The position numbers and the translations under genes are program-made. A model generated the notes under the pieces. The model was given only the letters and a program-made list of their open reading frames with translations, had not been told where the DNA came from and ran no database searches. Below are positions 7,562 through 11,279 of a stretch of DNA of 11,279 bases, in pieces (the stretch's first letter is position 1; each line of letters opens with the position of its first letter). Source of the stretch: Bacteroidota bacterium (GTDB lineage Bacteria > Bacteroidota > Bacteroidia > Bacteroidales > Paludibacteraceae); the NCBI GenBank assembly GCA_017860335.1, contig JAFNAU010000034.1:1-11279 (forward strand), written 5' to 3'.

Positions 7562-8887
7562 ATGGATTTTTTAGAAGATACCCTTCCACTGGACTTACCT
7601 CTTGCAAATTCGTCCATTATTAAGGTAATCGGAGTTGGAGGCGGCGGCGGAAATGCTGTGAATCATATGTACAAACAGGGAATTGCGGATGTATCATTCG
7701 TGGTTTGCAATACAGATAATCAGGATCTTGTGCGTTCGCCCGTACCCATTAAAGTTCAGCTCGGGAAAAGCATTACACAGGGTCTTGGAGCAGGCGGCCG
7801 ACCCGAAATTGCCCGGCAAGCCGCCGAAGAATCGGTCGAGGATATTCATAAAATGCTTGCTGATAATACTAAAATGGTATTTATCACCGCAGGCATGGGC
7901 GGAGGTACAGGTACCGGTGCTTCGCCAATTGTTGCAAAAACTGCTCACGACATGGGTATTCTCACAGTGGGAATTGTCACCATTCCGTTCGCATTCGAAG
8001 GAAACCTAAAAATACGGCAGGCTCTCGAAGGTGTGGTTGCTCTGAGCGAATATGTAGATGCTATCCTCGTCATCAATAATGAAAAGCTGAAGAATATATA
8101 TCCCGATTTGAATCTGTCGAATGCTTTTGCCAAAGCCGATGATGTACTGACCAACGCTGCCAAGGCAATTGCTGAAATTATTACCATTTCAGGTTATATT
8201 AATATCGACTTTGCCGATGTAAGCACCATCATGCGCGACGGCAAGGTGGCAATCATGAACACCGGCTATGCTTCGGGCGAAAACCGTATCACCAAAGCCA
8301 TAGAAGATGCACTGACCTCGCCTCTGCTCAATACAAATGATGTAAAAGGGGCTAGAAAGGTACTTCTGAGCCTGTACTGTTCGAAGACCAACGAAATAAA
8401 AATGGAAGAAATTACCCAGATACATGAATTCATGGCCAAGGTGGGTGAAAACGTGACTGTTATCTGGGGCGCAAGCTTCGACGACAATCTGGGCGATGAT
8501 GTAAAAATAACACTGATTGCAACCGGTTTTGACGTAAAAGACATTCCGGGAATGCCTTCCGGCTTGATTAAAAAGAGAAAAACAGTAGAAGAGAAAAAAG
8601 AAAACGCTATTGAACTTAGTGAAGAACCTGTTTCGGAAGAAGAACTTGAATTCAACAAAAAATCCAGCGAAGAAGAATTTAATAAGGCAATGGGTGAACT
8701 CTATGGTGACTCTCTGCGACAAACAAAAACTGAAAAAAAGGAAGAAGTAATCCAGGAAATCATACAATTCGAAGCTGCCCCGGAAGATAAACTGCCGGTA
8801 GTCAATATCTTTGAGTTGGAAAACGAAGAAGATTACAATCAGGTTGAACAAGTTCCAGCCTGGAAACGAAGATTTATGAAAAAATAA
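7562..8887 (+). CDS. ftsZ: Tubulin-like cell division GTPase FtsZ
   Basis: FtsZ polymerises with GTP at mid-cell into the Z-ring that organises the divisome. The 441-residue protein has the N-terminal nucleotide-binding start IKVIGVGGGGGNAVN (20-34) and the tubulin signature GGGTGTGA (113-120). It also has TIPFAFEG (140-147) and the T7 synergy loop NIDFADV (214-220), with the aspartates D216 and D219 that complete the GTPase site of the next subunit. The C-terminal globular half ends around ITLIATGFDV (316-325). Residues about 338-428 form a Glu/Lys-rich, probably disordered linker. The final VPAWKRRFMKK (431-441) is in the position of the conserved FtsA-binding peptide, followed by a basic end. 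It is longer than E. coli FtsZ because of the linker. The ATG has no SD. Confidence 0.98.
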   Translation: MDFLEDTLPLDLPLANSSIIKVIGVGGGGGNAVNHMYKQGIADVSFVVCNTDNQDLVRSPVPIKVQLGKSITQGLGAGGRPEIARQAAEESVEDIHKMLADNTKMVFITAGMGGGTGTGASPIVAKTAHDMGILTVGIVTIPFAFEGNLKIRQALEGVVALSEYVDAILVINNEKLKNIYPDLNLSNAFAKADDVLTNAAKAIAEIITISGYINIDFADVSTIMRDGKVAIMNTGYASGENRITKAIEDALTSPLLNTNDVKGARKVLLSLYCSKTNEIKMEEITQIHEFMAKVGENVTVIWGASFDDNLGDDVKITLIATGFDVKDIPGMPSGLIKKRKTVEEKKENAIELSEEPVSEEELEFNKKSSEEEFNKAMGELYGDSLRQTKTEKKEEVIQEIIQFEAAPEDKLPVVNIFELENEEDYNQVEQVPAWKRRFMKK

Positions 8888-8891
8888 TTGC

Positions 8892-8909
8892 TTCAGACAT
8901 CTTTCTGAA
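8892..8909 (+). repeat. Short inverted repeat after ftsZ
   Basis: TTCAGA (8892-8897) and TCTGAA (8904-8909) are reverse complements with a 6-nt loop, in the 49-nt gap between ftsZ and the next gene. An A-run rather than a T-run follows, so it is not an intrinsic terminator for the + strand. The stem is short and AT-rich, and a chance origin is quite possible. Confidence 0.3.
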
Positions 8910-8936
8910 AAAAATAGAAATCAAACATACATCAAG

Positions 8937-9395
8937 ATGGAAGAAAAAATATTTGAACAAATCAGCGCTGACATAAAAACAGCCATGTTAGCCCGCGATA
9001 AAGTGTCACTAGAAGCACTACGCGGCATAAAAAAAGAGTTCATCGAAGCCAAAACAGCTAAAGGTAGTGACGGCATTCTGCACGACGATCAGGCAGTGAA
9101 AATCATGCAAAAAATGGTAAAGCAACGCAAAGAAACCGCTCAGATTTACACAGAACAAAATCGTCCTGAACTGGCGGAAAATGAACTGGCTGAAGCTGCT
9201 GTCATCGAAAAGTACCTGCCCCAACAAATGAGCGACAGCGAATTGGAAGCAGCAGTATCGGCTATCATCACACAAATTGGCGCAGCAGGTCCGCAGGATA
9301 TGGGTAAAGTAATGGGTATAGCAACAAAACAACTTGCAGGTAAAACAGAAGGAAGATTGATTTCGGAAAAAGTAAAAGCTCTACTGAATAAATAA
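8937..9395 (+). CDS. GatB/YqeY domain-containing protein
   Basis: This is a small, soluble, largely helical protein of 152 residues, the usual size of stand-alone YqeY proteins (about 150). It resembles the tail domain of GatB in the tRNA-dependent amidotransferase, but on its own it has no established enzymatic role. Recognisable segments are an N-terminal helix with KTAMLARDKVSLEALRGIKK (14-33), KMVKQRKETAQIY (58-70), AEAAVIEKYLPQQMSDSEL (85-103) and, near the end, GPQDMGKVMGIATKQLAGK (118-136). The last carries the GKVM motif typical of the family. It lies 49 nt after ftsZ and ends before a strong terminator, so it is probably the last gene of the cluster. This gene commonly follows ftsZ in Bacteroidota, but why is unknown. 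Confidence 0.93.
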   Translation: MEEKIFEQISADIKTAMLARDKVSLEALRGIKKEFIEAKTAKGSDGILHDDQAVKIMQKMVKQRKETAQIYTEQNRPELAENELAEAAVIEKYLPQQMSDSELEAAVSAIITQIGAAGPQDMGKVMGIATKQLAGKTEGRLISEKVKALLNK

Positions 9396-9419
9396 AAACT
9401 TACTACCTGAAATAAAAAT

Positions 9420-9456
9420 AAAATCTCCTGCAACATTACGCTACAGGAGATTTTTT
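9420..9456. terminator. Bidirectional intrinsic terminator between convergent genes
   Basis: An 11-bp perfect stem, 9420-9430 (ending CTCCTG) with 9444-9454 (starting CAGGAG), surrounds a 13-nt loop. T runs on from the stem to 9456. On the opposite strand the A-rich flank before 9420 becomes a U-rich tail, so it can also end the minus-strand arabinofuranosidase transcript. It occupies the 81-nt gap between the two converging genes and gives a clear end to the dcw transcript. Confidence 0.88.
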
Positions 9457-9476
9457 ATTATTAAACAGTTGCGTTT

Positions 9477-11021
9477 CTATTTAATTTCAAGTACTACGAT
9501 TGATTTTTCAGGCAAATTAACGTTCAGAACTCCGTCTGTGAATTTGAATTTTGTAAATGTTTCAGGTTTTACTTTATCCGGATTTTCAAAGGTGTTGTGG
9601 TCCTGTACGTTTTTTGAGGTCAGAATTTTCCCTGTAACCTTTACTGCCTTTTTTCCTGCAAGATCAATTTTCACCTTTTTAGCATTGTCCAAGTCGGCAT
9701 TTGTAAGTGTAATGTGTATAAGTCCGTCCTTCTGAGATGCCGAAGCTGTCACCATTTTCAGTTCCTTATTATTCACGGTTTTAGTATCGGAATTTATCTT
9801 GACTGGCATATACGTTGCATCCTGATGAACTTTGTACATGTCAAAAATATAATAAGTAGGGGTAAGCACCATTTTATCATCTTTGGTAAGTATCATAGAT
9901 TGAAGTACGTTAACAATCTGTGCGATGTTTGCCATGCGTACCCTGTCCGAATACTTATTGAAAATATTCAAACTGATAGCAGCTACAAATGCATCCCGGA
10001 GAGTATTTTGCTGAAACAGAAAACCCGGATTTGTTCCCGGCTCCACATCAAACCAGGTTCCCCATTCATCAACCAGCAAACCGATCTTCTTTTTTGGGTC
10101 ATATTTATCCATCGTACCGATGTGTTTGATAAGTACGTCCTCAATTTCTGAACATTTTACAAGCGTTTTGTAGTAATCTTCGCCATTAAACTGGGTTGCT
10201 GAGCCTTTGTCGTTCCAGTCTCTGATGGTGTAATAGTGCAGCGAGAGTCCGTTCATTCTGTCACCAACCTGCTTCATCAGCACATCAGTCCAGTTATAAT
10301 CGTAATCACTTGCACCACTGGCTATTTTATAAAGATTATTTCCGTCGAAATTGCGGCAATAAGTTGAATAACGACGATACAGGTCAGCATAATACTCGGG
10401 TCTCATGTTACCTCCACATCCCCAGCTTTCATTTCCTACACCCAGATATTTCACATTCCAGGGTTTATTCCGGCCATTTGCACGACGAAGATTTGCCATC
10501 GGGCTATCGCCATCGGAGGTCATGTATTCCACCCATTTGGCCATTTCTTCGACCGAACCGCTTCCCACATTGCCCGAAATATACGGTTCACATCCGATCA
10601 TTTCACATAAGTTAAGAAATTCGTGAGTACCGAAACTGTTATCTTCCACAACTCCGCCCCAGTTGTTATTCACCATTTTCGGACGTTTCTCACGGGGTCC
10701 AATTCCATCTGTCCAGTGATATTCGTCAGCAAAGCATCCTCCAGGCCATCTCAGTACAGGAATTTTCAGATTTTTCAACGCGTTGAGCACATCGTTACGG
10801 TAACCGTTGGTATTCGGGATCGGAGAATTTTCACCAACCCAAATCCCGCCGTAAATACACGAGCCGAGATGCTCCGAGAATTGACCGTAGATATTCTTAC
10901 TGATAACCTGATTTCCCTGATCGGGAAGAATTTTAATAGTAATATCGCCGAAATTTTGACCGCTAACAGCAATATTCAAAAAAAGAAATGCAAGTGTTGC
11001 ATAAAAAAATCTTTTACTCAT
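9477..11021 (-). CDS. Secreted GH51 alpha-L-arabinofuranosidase
   Basis: This is a retaining exo-glycosidase expected to remove terminal alpha-L-arabinofuranosyl groups from arabinan, pectin side chains or arabinoxylan. The chosen start (ATG, 11019-11021) gives 514 residues beginning MSKRFFYATLAFLFLNIAVSG, with a signal peptide probably cut near residues 20-22. The frame stays open 25 codons further upstream, but that would bury the signal sequence. The (beta/alpha)8 domain carries YGQFSEHLG (45-53), LRWPGGCFADEYHW (90-103), GVGNESWGCGG (194-204, acid/base E198), LSLHYY (259-264) and LVDEWGTWF (316-324, nucleophile E319). These are all hallmarks of GH51. A beta-sandwich domain fills about 400-514. 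It is likely periplasmic or exported. It lies 88 nt after the upstream glycoside hydrolase on the same strand. Exact substrate cannot be read from sequence. Confidence 0.93.
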   Translation of the reverse strand: MSKRFFYATLAFLFLNIAVSGQNFGDITIKILPDQGNQVISKNIYGQFSEHLGSCIYGGIWVGENSPIPNTNGYRNDVLNALKNLKIPVLRWPGGCFADEYHWTDGIGPREKRPKMVNNNWGGVVEDNSFGTHEFLNLCEMIGCEPYISGNVGSGSVEEMAKWVEYMTSDGDSPMANLRRANGRNKPWNVKYLGVGNESWGCGGNMRPEYYADLYRRYSTYCRNFDGNNLYKIASGASDYDYNWTDVLMKQVGDRMNGLSLHYYTIRDWNDKGSATQFNGEDYYKTLVKCSEIEDVLIKHIGTMDKYDPKKKIGLLVDEWGTWFDVEPGTNPGFLFQQNTLRDAFVAAISLNIFNKYSDRVRMANIAQIVNVLQSMILTKDDKMVLTPTYYIFDMYKVHQDATYMPVKINSDTKTVNNKELKMVTASASQKDGLIHITLTNADLDNAKKVKIDLAGKKAVKVTGKILTSKNVQDHNTFENPDKVKPETFTKFKFTDGVLNVNLPEKSIVVLEIK

Positions 11022-11109
11022 AAGCTTTTTTGAATTACTTAAATCATTTATTTTTAAAAAATGATATTTGTTCTTCAATTTAAAGCAAATAATCATTCAA
11101 TATTTATTA
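11022..11109 (-). other. AT-rich gap upstream of the arabinofuranosidase, with a 7-bp inverted repeat
   Basis: The 88-nt gap between the two minus-strand hydrolase genes has no ORF I would support. It holds a perfect 7-bp inverted repeat, ATCATTT (11043-11049) and AAATGAT (11059-11065), with a 9-nt A/T loop. No clear TAnnTTTG-type Bacteroidota promoter was seen on the minus strand, so the downstream gene is probably transcribed from further upstream. The repeat is AT-rich and may be coincidental. Confidence 0.3.
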
Positions 11110-11279
11110 TTATTTCATAAAACGAACCATTTCACAGGCTGCCAGCAAAAAAGCTCCTACACCAAAATCAGCAGTAGAATTGGCATCAACTATTTGTCCC
11201 GGTATGGCTTTCTCTCCAATTGGCTGAACATATCCTACCCTGCCATCCGACTGTAAAGCCACTTTGGTAAGATAATTCC
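11110..11279 (-). CDS. Probable GH105/GH88-type unsaturated glycuronyl hydrolase, C-terminal end (partial)
   Basis: The minus-strand frame is open from the window edge to TAA at 11110-11112, giving the last 55 residues of a longer protein. It reads LQSDGRVGYVQPIG (8-21 of the fragment), then TADFGVGAFLLAACEM (35-50), ending VRFMK. The VQPIG step followed by GVGAFLLA is the typical end of the alpha/alpha six-barrel of GH105 (YteR/YesR-like) proteins. Those enzymes hydrolyse the unsaturated uronic acid left on oligosaccharides by pectate or rhamnogalacturonan lyases. The catalytic aspartate lies outside the window, so activity cannot be judged. It is upstream of and co-directional with the GH51 gene, consistent with a shared pectin-degradation transcript. 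GH88 is the nearest alternative. Confidence 0.75.
   Translation of the reverse strand, partial: NYLTKVALQSDGRVGYVQPIGEKAIPGQIVDANSTADFGVGAFLLAACEMVRFMK

Noticed and set aside
8189..8851. 220-codon minus-strand open frame inside ftsZ
   Set aside because: It is rich in Phe and Cys because it is the complement of the Glu/Lys-rich FtsZ linker. No domain or start context supports it.
8892..8909. Hairpin after ftsZ as a transcription terminator
   Set aside because: The stem is only 6 bp and is followed by A residues, not T. The strong terminator lies after the next gene at 9420-9456.
10623..11033. Plus-strand open frames opposite the arabinofuranosidase (also at 9714-10151 and 10310-10615)
   Set aside because: The minus strand encodes an intact GH51 enzyme with both catalytic glutamates. 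The plus-strand products resemble no family and are His/Cys/Ser-rich complements.
11022..11096. Upstream extension of the arabinofuranosidase by 25 codons
   Set aside because: It would place a Lys/Asn-rich stretch before a clear signal peptide. The internal ATG at 11021 gives a normal secretion signal.
1..11279. CRISPR arrays, tRNA/rRNA genes, insertion sequences or phage genes
   Set aside because: Reading through the window I found no direct-repeat arrays, transposase motifs, terminal repeats or RNA-gene sequences. The region is almost fully coding.

Overview
The window carries the second half of a division and cell wall (dcw) gene cluster. It is followed, on the opposite strand, by the end of a plant-polysaccharide degradation locus. 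The gene order is mraY(3' end)-murD-ftsW-murG-murC-ftsQ-ftsA-ftsZ-yqeY. The lack of ddl or murB between murC and ftsQ, the AT-rich and mostly SD-less starts, and the protein sequences all point to Bacteroidota, most likely order Bacteroidales. Genus cannot be fixed from the sequence alone.

Positions 1-9395 (+ strand) hold nine co-directional genes. MraY, MurD, MurG and MurC make lipid II precursors. FtsW is the SEDS glycan polymerase of the divisome, FtsQ a periplasmic divisome linker, FtsA the actin-like membrane tether and FtsZ the tubulin-like ring protein. A small GatB/YqeY-domain protein closes the run. All key motifs I checked are present and I see no frameshift or broken gene. Spacing varies: murG-murC are 2 nt apart, mraY-murD and ftsQ-ftsA are close, and the other junctions are 49-108 nt gaps. 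Each of those wider gaps contains an inverted repeat; the two at the murD and ftsW ends are perfect and enclose the stop codon. murG alone has a textbook Shine-Dalgarno sequence.

A strong bidirectional terminator (about 9420-9456) separates the cluster from convergent minus-strand genes. These are a secreted GH51 alpha-L-arabinofuranosidase (9477-11021) and, upstream of it in transcription order, the C-terminal end of a probable GH105/GH88-type unsaturated glycuronyl hydrolase (11110-11279). Together they suggest a pectin or arabinan utilisation locus beside the housekeeping cluster.

I do not see a clearly new biological system here. The least explained signals are the recurrent RNA-hairpin candidates at the dcw junctions, above all the long imperfect hairpin in front of ftsZ, and the isolated Shine-Dalgarno of murG.
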